Shown piece by piece: positions 11,329 to 19,946 of a DNA stretch of 64,000 nt. Source of the stretch: Agaribacterium sp. ZY112 (GTDB lineage: Bacteria > Pseudomonadota > Gammaproteobacteria > Pseudomonadales > Cellvibrionaceae); the NCBI RefSeq assembly GCF_041346925.1, contig NZ_CP166840.1:2165001-2229000 (forward strand). Reading direction: 5' to 3'. Both the position numbers and the translations under genes were made by a program. How positions within the stretch are numbered: position 1 is the stretch's first letter; each line of letters starts with the position of its first letter. The notes under the pieces are model-generated. The model was not told where the DNA came from. It made no database searches and saw nothing but the letters and a program-made list of their open reading frames with translations.

Positions 11329-12180
11329 CTAGTTTGTCTTTAAATGGTCGCAGTCGGCACCGGGCTGCTCTAAGGTGATGCGGCCTAGTTTTCCTGCTCT
11401 TAATTCACGTACGAGTAATTCCCCAACGCGCTGAAAGTCGGCTCCGCCGCGTTGCATGCAGCCTCGCTTTTTAGCTATTTGTTCCAGTATTTGCCAGCCT
11501 TCTTCTTTTAGTGAAGGCAGTTGATATGCTTTCATCAACTGCTCGGGATAGCGTTCAGCCATAAATTCAGCAGCAAAAATACCTACATCATCATAGGACA
11601 TTGCGGTATCTCTTATTGCGCCGCTGGTCGCAAGCCGGTAATTTACAATTTCACTTTTTGAACCGGGCCAAGTCATACCGGGGCTGTCTATTAACAAAAA
11701 GTCATCGGCAATTTTTATTTTTTGTTGAGCTTTGGTCACGGCTGGTTCATTACCTACAGAGGCAATTTTTTTTCCTGCCAAAGTATTAATCAAGGTCGAT
11801 TTACCGACATTCGGAATACCTAAAATCAGGGCCTTAATAGCTTTAAATTGATTCGCTCGGCCTTTTAGCAGCTTGCGGGCGCGATCTGGAATAGTGCGGG
11901 CAATACTTGGATTATCTTTGGTGATTGCCAGGGCATCGCTACTATCGCCTTGGCATAGGGCGTCTAGCCAGAGCTTAGTTGCTTTAGGGTCGGCTAAGTC
12001 ACTTTTAGTTAGCACCTTTAGGCTGGGTTTGTTTGCGCGGATCTGTTCTAGCATAGGGTTGGCACTGGAGAAAGGTAGGCGGGCATCACAGACCTCTATC
12101 ACAATATCGACCGATGGCATGATCTTGCGCACTTCTTTTTGGGCTTTGTGCATATGGCCCGGGTACCAGTTGATAAGCAT
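11329..12180 (-). CDS. rbgA: YlqF/RbgA family ribosome biogenesis GTPase
   Basis: This 283-residue circularly permuted GTPase assists late assembly of the large ribosomal subunit. The motif order is permuted as expected: TKSD (G4) comes first, then GIPNVGKST (G1 Walker A) and DSPGM (G3). The N-terminus MLINWYPGHMHKAQ is the signature of the YlqF family, so I place the start at the ATG at 12180; an upstream GTG at 12210 would add ten non-conserved residues. It is divergent from the NtrC-type regulator gene and co-directional with the thioesterase gene downstream. Confidence 0.9.
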   Translation of the reverse strand: MLINWYPGHMHKAQKEVRKIMPSVDIVIEVCDARLPFSSANPMLEQIRANKPSLKVLTKSDLADPKATKLWLDALCQGDSSDALAITKDNPSIARTIPDRARKLLKGRANQFKAIKALILGIPNVGKSTLINTLAGKKIASVGNEPAVTKAQQKIKIADDFLLIDSPGMTWPGSKSEIVNYRLATSGAIRDTAMSYDDVGIFAAEFMAERYPEQLMKAYQLPSLKEEGWQILEQIAKKRGCMQRGGADFQRVGELLVRELRAGKLGRITLEQPGADCDHLKTN

Positions 12181-12224
12181 GGCAGTATTCTTTGTTAGCA
12201 AAGCAGCCACCTATTTTAGCAGTT

Positions 12225-12254
12225 TTGCGGCTTGCACGGCAGGCTCTATATAAT
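12225..12254 (+). promoter_or_regulatory. Possible sigma-70 promoter for regulator/kinase operon 1
   Basis: TTGCGG (12225-12230) and TATAAT (12249-12254) are separated by 18 bp, about 85 bp upstream of the chosen start of the NtrC-type regulator. The -10 box is a perfect consensus; the -35 box matches three of six. Confidence 0.5.
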
Positions 12255-12339
12255 GACTGAGAAAAGGCCTAAGTAGGTTGCGTTATCTGCTATCTATCTT
12301 GTGTTTAAGGCCGTTATAGGCAATGGAAGTGAGAGTGTA

Positions 12340-13752
12340 ATGGCAGAACAAGTAGCGCCACTTTGTATATTAGTGGCAGATGATCAAGGTGATATAAGGC
12401 GTTCTGCCGAATTGCTGTTTAAAAGTGAGGGTATACAGTCTCGCGGAGCAAGTTCTCCTGCTCAGGTCGAGCGAGCCATTAAGGAGCAAGTGTTTGATCT
12501 GATCTTACTGGATATGAACTATCAGTCGGATACAACCTCGGGGCATGAAGGCTTGAATCTGATAGAGCTTATTCGCAAGCAACACGAGCACGTTCCTATT
12601 GTGGTGATGACAGCATGGGCTTCTGTTGAAATGGCTGTAGAAGCCATGAAGCTCGGTGCGAATGACTTTATTTGCAAACCCTGGGATGTTGAACGCTTAC
12701 TCAGCATTGTCAAAACGCAAGTTGCATTAACACGAGCACTGCAACGCCAGAGTCATCTGGAGAGCGAAAACCGCATTCTCAAGGAGCAGCAAAAAACCGA
12801 GCTCAGTACTAATTCGGCTGTGATGAAGGACTTAGTGCAAGACTTTGAGTGTATGGCGAGCTCGGATGCGGGGCTGTTACTTTCGGGTGAAAATGGTACG
12901 GGTAAAACTCGTATGGCCAGGCTTTGTCATGATCTAAGTGATAGAAAAGGCGGCCCTTTTATCAGTGTGAATATGGGGGCTCTGGCTGAAAGTGTTTTCG
13001 AAAGTGAAATATTTGGCCATGAAAAAGGTGCATTCACAGGCGCAGACGCTCAGCGTATAGGGCGCTATGAGCTTGCCGATGGTGGCACCTTATTTTTAGA
13101 TGAAATTGCCAATATTACTGAAAAGCAGCAGGCGGTTTTATTGCACTTGTTAGAAACTGGGGAGTTTGAGCGAGTTGGAAGCTCGCGTACTCGCAGTGCC
13201 GATGTGCGAATTATTTGTGCGACCAATGCTGATCTACAGCAAGAAGTCAGCGAGGGGCGCTTTAGGCAAGATTTATTTTATCGTATTAATACCTTGTCTA
13301 TTCGTATCCCAGCACTGCGCGAACGAGTGGAAGACATCCCTGTGTTGGCTGATTATTTCTTAGTACGCTTTAAAGAGAAATACAATAAATCAGAGCTAGG
13401 GTTTAGTGATAGCGCTTATCAACTTATGCAAAGCCACTCTTGGCCTGGAAATATTAGGGAGCTTGAGCACAGTATTGAGCGAGCCGTTTTATTAAGTCGG
13501 GGGGCTCCTATAGGTATTAGCGAGCTCGGTTTAGCTCAAGTGGAGCAGAGTACTCATTCATCAGGGCTGGGTTCATTAACTTCTAGTGAGTACAGTTTTG
13601 AAGGTAAAACCCTAGCTCAAGTTGAGTACGATATGCTTGATGCTGCTTTAGTCAAACATATGAGAAAGCCCGATGAAGCCGCTAAAGCCTTAGGGGTGAG
13701 CCGCAGTGCGTTTTACCGAAAGCTAAGTAAACACGGCTTTGATTTGTCATGA
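12340..13752 (+). CDS. NtrC-family sigma-54 response regulator, system 1
   Basis: This is a 470-residue bacterial enhancer-binding protein. The receiver domain (about residues 8-120) has D14/D15, the phosphorylatable D58 in LLDMN, T91 and K113. The AAA+ domain (about 155-390) has Walker A GENGTGKT (183-190), the sigma-54-contacting GAFTGA loop (230-235) and Walker B FLDE. A Fis-type helix-turn-helix ends the protein (about 440-465). It should activate sigma-54 promoters when phosphorylated by the kinase encoded next, which overlaps it by four bases. The likely target is the HlyD operon that starts at 15267. The ATG at 12340 was chosen over a GTG at 12301 because the receiver domain begins just after it. 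Confidence 0.93.
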   Translation: MAEQVAPLCILVADDQGDIRRSAELLFKSEGIQSRGASSPAQVERAIKEQVFDLILLDMNYQSDTTSGHEGLNLIELIRKQHEHVPIVVMTAWASVEMAVEAMKLGANDFICKPWDVERLLSIVKTQVALTRALQRQSHLESENRILKEQQKTELSTNSAVMKDLVQDFECMASSDAGLLLSGENGTGKTRMARLCHDLSDRKGGPFISVNMGALAESVFESEIFGHEKGAFTGADAQRIGRYELADGGTLFLDEIANITEKQQAVLLHLLETGEFERVGSSRTRSADVRIICATNADLQQEVSEGRFRQDLFYRINTLSIRIPALRERVEDIPVLADYFLVRFKEKYNKSELGFSDSAYQLMQSHSWPGNIRELEHSIERAVLLSRGAPIGISELGLAQVEQSTHSSGLGSLTSSEYSFEGKTLAQVEYDMLDAALVKHMRKPDEAAKALGVSRSAFYRKLSKHGFDLS

Positions 13753-15089
13753 ATAGGAAAAAATTAAGCAAGTTCATGCTTTGGCGTCTTGTAGGCTTAC
13801 AGCGAAGTTATAGCTTTAGCATATTGGCTTTATTACCTAGTTTCTTTGCCATCATTTTTTTATTGTACCTCGGTAAATACGATGCTTTAGAAGTGCTGAC
13901 TATGTTGGTTGTCGTACTTTTACCTACCGCCTTTTTCTTATTAGCGCATTGGTATAGCTCATATCGGCCGTGGCAGGCTGTTGCAAATATACTAATGAGC
14001 TTTCGAGAGAATGACTATTCATTGCGCTCTAGCGTTACTAAAAGCTCCGATATTGTTAATACCGTTCAGCGTGAGTTAAACGGCGTGGCTGATTTTTTAG
14101 CGATTAGTCGAAGTAGTGTTTATGAAACTCAAAAACTCATGGCAAGGATCTTGGCCGAGGTGGATCTTGCCGTCTTTCTATTTGATAACAATAAAAAGTT
14201 GGTCATGGCTAATCGCTATGGGGCTGAGCTGTTTGCTAAATCTGCTCATGAACTTGAAGGCATGGCTATTGATGAGCTTGACTTAACTTTTGCTCAATTA
14301 GCTGCACATACTAGCGTACATGAGCATAGCTTCCCTCTGCGGAAAAGTCGTTGGTTAGTTAAACACAGCGCTTATAGGCAGCAAGGCTTACCTTATCAGT
14401 TCTTTATGTTGGCAGATATTGGTCGTGACTTGAGGGAAGAAGAGTTAGAGGCTTGGAGAAAACTCACCCGTATCCTTTCTCATGAAATCAATAATGCATT
14501 AACACCGTTAAAAACAACGGTGGGAAGTATGAGTCGTACTTTAAATCGAGGTCAGCTCTACGATGGTTGGCAGGATGACTTTACGGAAGGCTTAAGGATT
14601 ATTGATGCTCGTATCGATAATTTAAACCGCTTGGTTAACAGTTACAGTCAGCTTGCACGCCTGCCTGCACCACAAAAACAAGAAACCCTAGTCTCAAGCT
14701 TATTAGAAAGAATCGTCGCAGATTATCCTCAGTGCTCTTTATCGCTAAAGCTTGGGCCAGAGCTAAAAATTGATATCGACAGCGCTCAGATAGAGCAAGT
14801 CTTGATTAATTTAATTAAAAATGCGCACGAAGCGAGTACGCAGCAGCAAGAAGTAGAGCTGAGCTGGTATGCTCAGGCGGCGGAGCTAACAATAATGGTA
14901 AAAGATCAAGGTTGTGGTATTGAGAACCCAGATAACTTGTTTATTCCGTATTTCACGACAAAGCCCCAAGGTAGTGGTATTGGTTTAGTGCTCTCTCGCC
15001 AAATTATTGAAGCGCATAAGGGGCGATTAGATTTGGTTAATAATAAAGCCGGCCCCGGCTGCACAGCCTGCATCACACTGCCTTTATAG
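13749..15089 (+). CDS. Sensor histidine kinase, system 1
   Basis: This is a 446-residue inner-membrane kinase of the NtrB/AtoS-like type. Two adjacent hydrophobic segments (about residues 20-70) leave almost no periplasmic domain, so it probably senses a membrane or cytoplasmic cue. A PAS-like segment follows (about 130-185). The phosphoacceptor helix contains LSHEINNALTP (about 244). The ATPase domain carries the N box (LIKNAHEAS), G1 (DQGCGI) and G2 (GSGIGLVLSRQI). The start overlaps the regulator stop (ATGA). It should phosphorylate the upstream regulator. Confidence 0.92.
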   Translation: MNRKKLSKFMLWRLVGLQRSYSFSILALLPSFFAIIFLLYLGKYDALEVLTMLVVVLLPTAFFLLAHWYSSYRPWQAVANILMSFRENDYSLRSSVTKSSDIVNTVQRELNGVADFLAISRSSVYETQKLMARILAEVDLAVFLFDNNKKLVMANRYGAELFAKSAHELEGMAIDELDLTFAQLAAHTSVHEHSFPLRKSRWLVKHSAYRQQGLPYQFFMLADIGRDLREEELEAWRKLTRILSHEINNALTPLKTTVGSMSRTLNRGQLYDGWQDDFTEGLRIIDARIDNLNRLVNSYSQLARLPAPQKQETLVSSLLERIVADYPQCSLSLKLGPELKIDIDSAQIEQVLINLIKNAHEASTQQQEVELSWYAQAAELTIMVKDQGCGIENPDNLFIPYFTTKPQGSGIGLVLSRQIIEAHKGRLDLVNNKAGPGCTACITLPL

Positions 15090-15107
15090 CCTTAGCCTAG
15101 TTGCGTT

Positions 15108-15140
15108 CCATTTTCGAGACACAAGTAGTTTCGAAAATGG
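15108..15140. promoter_or_regulatory. Inverted repeat, candidate activator binding site
   Basis: CCATTTTCGAGAC (15108-15120) and GTTTCGAAAATGG (15128-15140) form a 13-bp dyad with one mismatch and a 7-nt spacer. It lies about 75-110 bp upstream of the sigma-54-like promoter at 15215, a typical distance for an enhancer bound by an NtrC-type protein. No T run follows, so a terminator is less likely. A second perfect 16-bp palindrome, TGGTTTTTAAAAACCA, lies at 15166-15181. Confidence 0.5.
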
Positions 15141-15214
15141 GACTGGAATAACGGGATGTTTGAGGTGGTTTTTAAAAACCATTATAAATCAATGGCTTAT
15201 TTGATTTTTTAGAC

Positions 15215-15230
15215 TTGGCATGATTCTTAC
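15215..15230 (+). promoter_or_regulatory. Sigma-54-like promoter before HlyD 1
   Basis: TTGGCATGATTCTTAC has the -24 GG at 15217-15218 and, ten bases on, AC at 15229-15230 in place of the usual -12 GC. The rest fits TTGGCAC-N5-TTGCA well. It lies 37 bp before the HlyD start and beside an NtrC-type activator gene. Confidence 0.5.
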
Positions 15231-15266
15231 ATTTGTTACTGTCGATATTAATAATGAGACAGAATC

Positions 15267-16520
15267 ATGGATGTACGTCGGCCTGAACTGGCTAGAAAAA
15301 ACCGACTTAAAAAGCGTGCAATGATGGGCGCGGGGGCCTTTGCTTTTGTTGCGGTCTGTGCCTTTTTAATAATGCACAGACCGGGGCCTTATCAAGTCGA
15401 TCAAGAACTGGTCTTTCGCGGCATCGTAAATCACGGTGAAATGAAACATGAATTACATGGTGTCGGTACCCTAGAACCCGAGCAAATTCGCTGGATCTCT
15501 GCACGCAGTGCCGGCCGAGTTGAGCGGGTGTTAGTACTGCCTGGCGCTCAAGTAAGCGCCGATACCGTGATCATGGAATTAAGTAATCCAGAACTGAGCC
15601 AGCAAAAGCAAAATGCAGAACTGCAGCTACTGACCGACGAAGCGAATTTTTTAGTTCGTAAGGCCGAGTTACAAAGTTCTTTGCTTCAGAGTCAATCCTC
15701 ACTAAGCCGAACTGAATCAGAGTTTAAACAGACTGAGCTTGATGCAAGTATTGACCAGCAATTGTTTGAACGCGGTTTAGAGTCCGAGCAAGCTAAACAG
15801 CGTTCGGCGCTAAAACTTCAGCGTCTTAAGGCCGAGTTGGCTCTAGAGAAGCAGCGCTATGAACTGGCCGAAAAAAGTATTGCGGCCCAGCTTCATGCGC
15901 AAGAGAGCCTGCTTGAGCAAAGCCGCGCTAGGCTGGCCCTATTGCAAGAGCAGGCAGACGCGCTTTCTGTGAAAGCGGGTTTTGATGGCCTATTACAGCA
16001 GCAAACTTTAAAAGAAGGGCAGCAAGTCAGTATTGGCCAAAGCTTGGCGCAAGTGGTGAATCCAAATAAATTACGTGCTGAAATTAAGGTTTCTGAACAT
16101 CAAGCCAAACGCTTAACACTGGGTTTAAAAGCGGGAGTTGATACGCGCAGTGGCATTGTTAAAGGCTTTGTGCATCGTATAGATCCAAATGTTGTTGATG
16201 GCATGGTTGCAGTAGACATTAAGATAAGTGAAGACCTACCTAAAGGCATACGCCCTAATTCCAGCATAGAAGCCAGCATAGAAATTCAACGTATTAACAA
16301 TGTTGTTTATGTCGATCGCCCTATCTATGCACGTGCAGAGAGCCATATCAAAGTCTTTCGCTTTATTCCTGGAAGTGATGTTGCAGAACAAGTGAAAGTA
16401 CTTTTTGGTCGTACATCGATCAATACCATCGAGGTAGTAGATGGGCTTAAACCAGGTGATGAAATTATTTTATCTGACACCACAGATTGGTCGGCCCACT
16501 CAAGCATTCGAGTTAATTAA
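15267..16520 (+). CDS. HlyD/MacA-type periplasmic adaptor, system 1
   Basis: This 417-residue membrane fusion protein links an inner-membrane ABC exporter to an outer-membrane channel. One N-terminal transmembrane segment (about residues 18-37) is followed by a lipoyl/barrel-sandwich half (GRVERVLVLPGAQVSADTVI), a long alpha-helical hairpin rich in Gln, Leu and Glu (about 105-230), the second lipoyl half (VKAGFDGLLQQQTLKEGQQV) and a beta-barrel domain. It is the first gene of a four-gene exporter operon with ATPase, permease and TolC channel. The preceding sigma-54-like site and NtrC-type regulator suggest signal-dependent expression. The substrate is unknown. Confidence 0.88.
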   Translation: MDVRRPELARKNRLKKRAMMGAGAFAFVAVCAFLIMHRPGPYQVDQELVFRGIVNHGEMKHELHGVGTLEPEQIRWISARSAGRVERVLVLPGAQVSADTVIMELSNPELSQQKQNAELQLLTDEANFLVRKAELQSSLLQSQSSLSRTESEFKQTELDASIDQQLFERGLESEQAKQRSALKLQRLKAELALEKQRYELAEKSIAAQLHAQESLLEQSRARLALLQEQADALSVKAGFDGLLQQQTLKEGQQVSIGQSLAQVVNPNKLRAEIKVSEHQAKRLTLGLKAGVDTRSGIVKGFVHRIDPNVVDGMVAVDIKISEDLPKGIRPNSSIEASIEIQRINNVVYVDRPIYARAESHIKVFRFIPGSDVAEQVKVLFGRTSINTIEVVDGLKPGDEIILSDTTDWSAHSSIRVN

Positions 16521-16558
16521 ATTAATTTAAAGCAAACAGTAATAAACCCATTATTTCC

Positions 16559-16589
16559 CGTATGCAACGCATGATGCGAAACATATACG
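16559..16589. repeat. Nested inverted repeat in HlyD-ATPase spacer
   Basis: CGTAT (16559-16563) pairs with ATACG (16585-16589), and inside it CGCAT (16568-16572) pairs with ATGCG (16574-16578). It falls in the 99-bp gap between the adaptor and ATPase genes. It could be an RNA structure that tunes differential expression, or a second operator. No T run follows. Confidence 0.35.
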
Positions 16590-16619
16590 AACGAATATCG
16601 AAAAGAGCGAGAAATAGAG

Positions 16620-17345
16620 ATGACAACACCACTTATTCAATTAAATGACATTACTAAAGTGTATTACACCGATGATATTGAAACACATGCACTCAGTGGC
16701 GTGAGTTTTGATATCCATAAAGGTGAATTCCTTTCTATTGCAGGGCCTTCTGGCTGTGGTAAGTCGACTCTGCTCTCCATTATGGGCTTGTTGGATTCGC
16801 CCACTGGGGGGCGTTATCAATTAAATGGCCATGATGTCAGTGAGCTGGGTACTGCGGATCAAACTCGGATACGCAATCAAGAAATTGGTTTTATCTTCCA
16901 AAGTTTTAATTTGATTGCCGATATGACTGTTGCAGAAAATGTAGAGCTTCCACTTATTTATAGTGGTATGGCTAAAGCTAAGCGTAAAGAGCGAGTGCAA
17001 GAAGTTCTTGAACGTGTACAAATGGCTCATCGTAATAAACACCTTCCCAATCAATTAAGTGGTGGTCAGCAGCAGCGTGTTGCTATTGCTCGGGCTTTAG
17101 CGGGAAAACCATCAGTGCTATTGGCAGATGAGCCAACCGGTAACCTCGACTCAAGTAATGGTGAAAAAGCGATGGAGTTATTATCGGAGTTGCACGATGG
17201 TGGCGCGACCATTGTTATGGTGACTCACGATGACCGATATAACAGCCATGCCTCGCGTGTTGTTCATCTCTTTGATGGTCACGTTGTTGATGAGAACGGC
17301 TCTATCAATGACGATCATTCTCTTTTAAGCGAAATTCGAGCTTAA
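16620..17345 (+). CDS. ABC exporter ATPase (MacB/LolD type), system 1
   Basis: This 241-residue nucleotide-binding subunit powers the FtsX-type permease encoded 17 bp downstream. Walker A is GPSGCGKST (about residues 39-47), the Q loop is FIFQSFNLI, the signature is LSGGQQQRVAIARA, Walker B is VLLADEPTG and the switch histidine is in VMVTHD. Length and motifs match the LolD/MacB-N group of mechanotransmission ABC systems, which move substrates from the periplasm or membrane rather than import solutes. Confidence 0.93.
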   Translation: MTTPLIQLNDITKVYYTDDIETHALSGVSFDIHKGEFLSIAGPSGCGKSTLLSIMGLLDSPTGGRYQLNGHDVSELGTADQTRIRNQEIGFIFQSFNLIADMTVAENVELPLIYSGMAKAKRKERVQEVLERVQMAHRNKHLPNQLSGGQQQRVAIARALAGKPSVLLADEPTGNLDSSNGEKAMELLSELHDGGATIVMVTHDDRYNSHASRVVHLFDGHVVDENGSINDDHSLLSEIRA

Positions 17346-17362
17346 TTAGGAGGGATAGATAA

Positions 17363-19888
17363 ATGAATTTATTAGGAAATTTATATTATAGCTTGCGCTT
17401 ATTTTACAAAAATTTAAGTACAAGCGTGATTGCCGTTTTAGTCTTAGCTATTGGCCTTTCCATGGCTTTAACCATGTTTAGCATGGCTAATATGATGATG
17501 TGGGACACGCCTAAATTTGCCAATAAAGGTGACTTAGTGAGTGTGGATTGGCATCGACAAGTCCAAGAAGGGGACTATCGTAATTTACGTGGCATTGCTA
17601 TTGATGATTATGAAGCGATGAAGCGAGACAGCACGATCTTTGATGAATTAGTGGCTTTTCATTATTTGAGCTACGCGGTACACAGACCCGACGGCAGCGA
17701 TAATGTAGCCCGTTATCAGGCAGGCCGAGTCAGCGGTAATTTTTTTACTATGATAGGCCAAGATGCGATTCTCGGCCGTATTGCCACAGAAGACGATGTC
17801 ACCTCGGGTGAGGATGTTGTGGTTATTGGTTACACCCTTTGGCAGAACGAGTTTGAAGGCAGTGACGATGCTATTGGTAGTACTCTATTGCTTGATGGCA
17901 CGGTGCACACCATTATTGGAGTTATGCCCGAGGGTTTTCGTTTTCCTTTTGCTCAAGAGCTTTGGAAACCTTACGACTGGCGTTGGGAAAAAGATCCTAC
18001 TCAAGAAAGTACCTTTTTAGCGACTATCTTTGGAACATTAAAAGAGGGCGTGAGTATGGAACAGGCCAAGGCCGATCTTGATGCTATTGCCCGTCAGCAG
18101 CAAACTCTTAAACCGGAAAAGAATAAATATCACAGTCAGGTTAAGGTTCAAGATTTTTCAAAAATCATTGTTGATGATGAACTCAGCGCGATCTTATTTA
18201 TTTTAATTATTGGTTCCTTGTTTGTGTTATTGATCGCTTGCGCCAATGTTAGCAATCTTCTGTTGGCGCGTATCAGTAAGCGCCAGTTTGAGTTGAATAT
18301 GCGTAAGGTGCTTGGTGCAAAGCGTCGTGAAATTATTCTACAAGTGCTTATGGACGCACTGGTAATTGCATCAGTGGGAACCTTTTTTTCATTTTTAATG
18401 GCTGCATGGGCTGGTCGTTATATTTGGACGATTCTGTCTGATAATTATAGCGAGATTCCGTATTGGTGGGATATGAGTGTAGACCTCAATGTTTTTTCTT
18501 ACGGTATTGCAATTATGTTGTTTTCCGTACTGATCTCTAGCCTTTCACCACTATTGAAAATCGCCTCTAAATACAATGCAGATGCACTTAAAGACAATGC
18601 AAGAACAACAAGTGGAATGAGTGCTAGCAAGACAGGTAAGGTGTTGGTAACTAGCCAAATTTCCCTTACCTTAGTTTTACTTATCATTGCTTTAATGTTT
18701 GCAAGTTTAACTAAAGATCAAATGGATAGAAAACTGCCTTATGATGAAGCGTCAGTATTAATGAATACTCTTTACATAAGTCACGAAGCAGGTTTTGAGC
18801 AAGCCGATAGCGTTATTGCTTTTTACGATAATGCCGAGCGTAATATTCGCGCTATCCCAGGTATTAAAGAGGTCTCTTTTGTTCATGGCATGAACGAATT
18901 TGAGCTTATCCGCGATTTAGATGTTGAGGGACGTGGTCTAAGTTCGGATAAAGATAAAATTCAAACTAATGCCAATATTGTCACAGAAGCGTTTTTTCAA
19001 ACCTTAGGCGCCACCCCTTTGCAGGGGCGTTTCTTTAATAAGTCGGATAACGCAAGCAGTAGACCTGTTACCGTTGTTAACCAGGCCTTTGTAGACGAGT
19101 ACTTTCCCGACGGTAATGTGTTAGGCAAACGTATTCGTGTTCGCCAGCCGGGGAATAACTGGGAGCCACAAAATAGGCTTAAAGATGAGTGGACACCCTG
19201 GTTGACCATTGTTGGTGTCACCTCTCCGGTGACCTCAACTAAAGGTTATCAAGCGGCAAAAGAACTTGGTCGTATTGCTCCTTATGTTGAGATCTATATA
19301 AGCAATAGGCAGTGGGTAAGCCGAGTGATGCATGTCTATGTTACCGCTGAAGGATCGGTGGCAACTTATGCTCCTCAGGTTAATAAGGCGATTGCTAAGT
19401 TAAGTACTAAGCTTGCGCCTATGGATGTATATCGAACGCTTGAAGATTTGTTTGAAGAGCGTGATTTATTTGTGGTTATTATTACTAACTTTATTTTAAG
19501 TTTTGCCTTTGTCGCTTTGCTTATGGCTTCGGCTGGTCTTTATGGTATTGCGTCCTTTACTGCTCAGCAGAAAAAGCGCGAATATGGCATACATATGGCA
19601 TTGGGAGCAGGACCTAAAAACATCGTTTGGTTGGTGTTAAAAACTATGCGCTGGCAGTTACTTATTGGTTTGAGTATTGGTTTGGCTTTGGCTGATATGC
19701 TTGGGCGTTTGATGGAGCAAGCTCTGTCTAATGGACCGGTTACTAATGTTGGTTATGATCTCCCTGTTTTGTCCTTTTATGTATTTTGCACGGCTTTGGT
19801 TCTAGCTGTTCTTGCTCTAGCCATGCTTTTACCTGCTTGGCGCTCATCTCAGATGAATCCTAATTTAGCACTTAATGCGTCAGTTTAG
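17363..19888 (+). CDS. FtsX-type ABC permease, system 1
   Basis: This 841-residue inner-membrane protein has two MacB-type periplasmic domains and two FtsX domains. A first transmembrane helix near residues 20-43 is followed by a large periplasmic domain, a three-helix FtsX block (about 270-395), another helix near 425, a second periplasmic domain and a final three-helix block ending in LPAWRSSQMNPNLALN. This is the long two-unit form, so one chain may supply both halves of the transporter. A ribosome binding site (AGGAGG) lies just before the ATG. The substrate is unknown; antimicrobial peptides, lipids or secreted peptides are typical of such families. Confidence 0.9.
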   Translation: MNLLGNLYYSLRLFYKNLSTSVIAVLVLAIGLSMALTMFSMANMMMWDTPKFANKGDLVSVDWHRQVQEGDYRNLRGIAIDDYEAMKRDSTIFDELVAFHYLSYAVHRPDGSDNVARYQAGRVSGNFFTMIGQDAILGRIATEDDVTSGEDVVVIGYTLWQNEFEGSDDAIGSTLLLDGTVHTIIGVMPEGFRFPFAQELWKPYDWRWEKDPTQESTFLATIFGTLKEGVSMEQAKADLDAIARQQQTLKPEKNKYHSQVKVQDFSKIIVDDELSAILFILIIGSLFVLLIACANVSNLLLARISKRQFELNMRKVLGAKRREIILQVLMDALVIASVGTFFSFLMAAWAGRYIWTILSDNYSEIPYWWDMSVDLNVFSYGIAIMLFSVLISSLSPLLKIASKYNADALKDNARTTSGMSASKTGKVLVTSQISLTLVLLIIALMFASLTKDQMDRKLPYDEASVLMNTLYISHEAGFEQADSVIAFYDNAERNIRAIPGIKEVSFVHGMNEFELIRDLDVEGRGLSSDKDKIQTNANIVTEAFFQTLGATPLQGRFFNKSDNASSRPVTVVNQAFVDEYFPDGNVLGKRIRVRQPGNNWEPQNRLKDEWTPWLTIVGVTSPVTSTKGYQAAKELGRIAPYVEIYISNRQWVSRVMHVYVTAEGSVATYAPQVNKAIAKLSTKLAPMDVYRTLEDLFEERDLFVVIITNFILSFAFVALLMASAGLYGIASFTAQQKKREYGIHMALGAGPKNIVWLVLKTMRWQLLIGLSIGLALADMLGRLMEQALSNGPVTNVGYDLPVLSFYVFCTALVLAVLALAMLLPAWRSSQMNPNLALNASV

Positions 19889-19914
19889 CTTTTAATATTC
19901 ACCATAAGTAATTT

Positions 19915-19946
19915 AAGGAGGGGCCTGTTTAGGGCCCTTAATAACG
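19915..19946 (+). promoter_or_regulatory. Hairpin between ribosome binding site and TolC start
   Basis: AAGGAG (19915-19920) is followed directly by a GGGCC/GGCCC hairpin (19921-19925 with 19933-19937) and then 9 nt to the ATG at 19947. Linear spacing would be 26 nt, too long. With the hairpin folded the effective spacing is about 9 nt, so the structure may bring the site into register. Confidence 0.45.

Noticed and set aside
15136..15165. Cluster of GGA motifs as CsrA binding sites
   Set aside because: They lie upstream of the predicted transcription start of the HlyD operon, so they are probably not in the mRNA leader.
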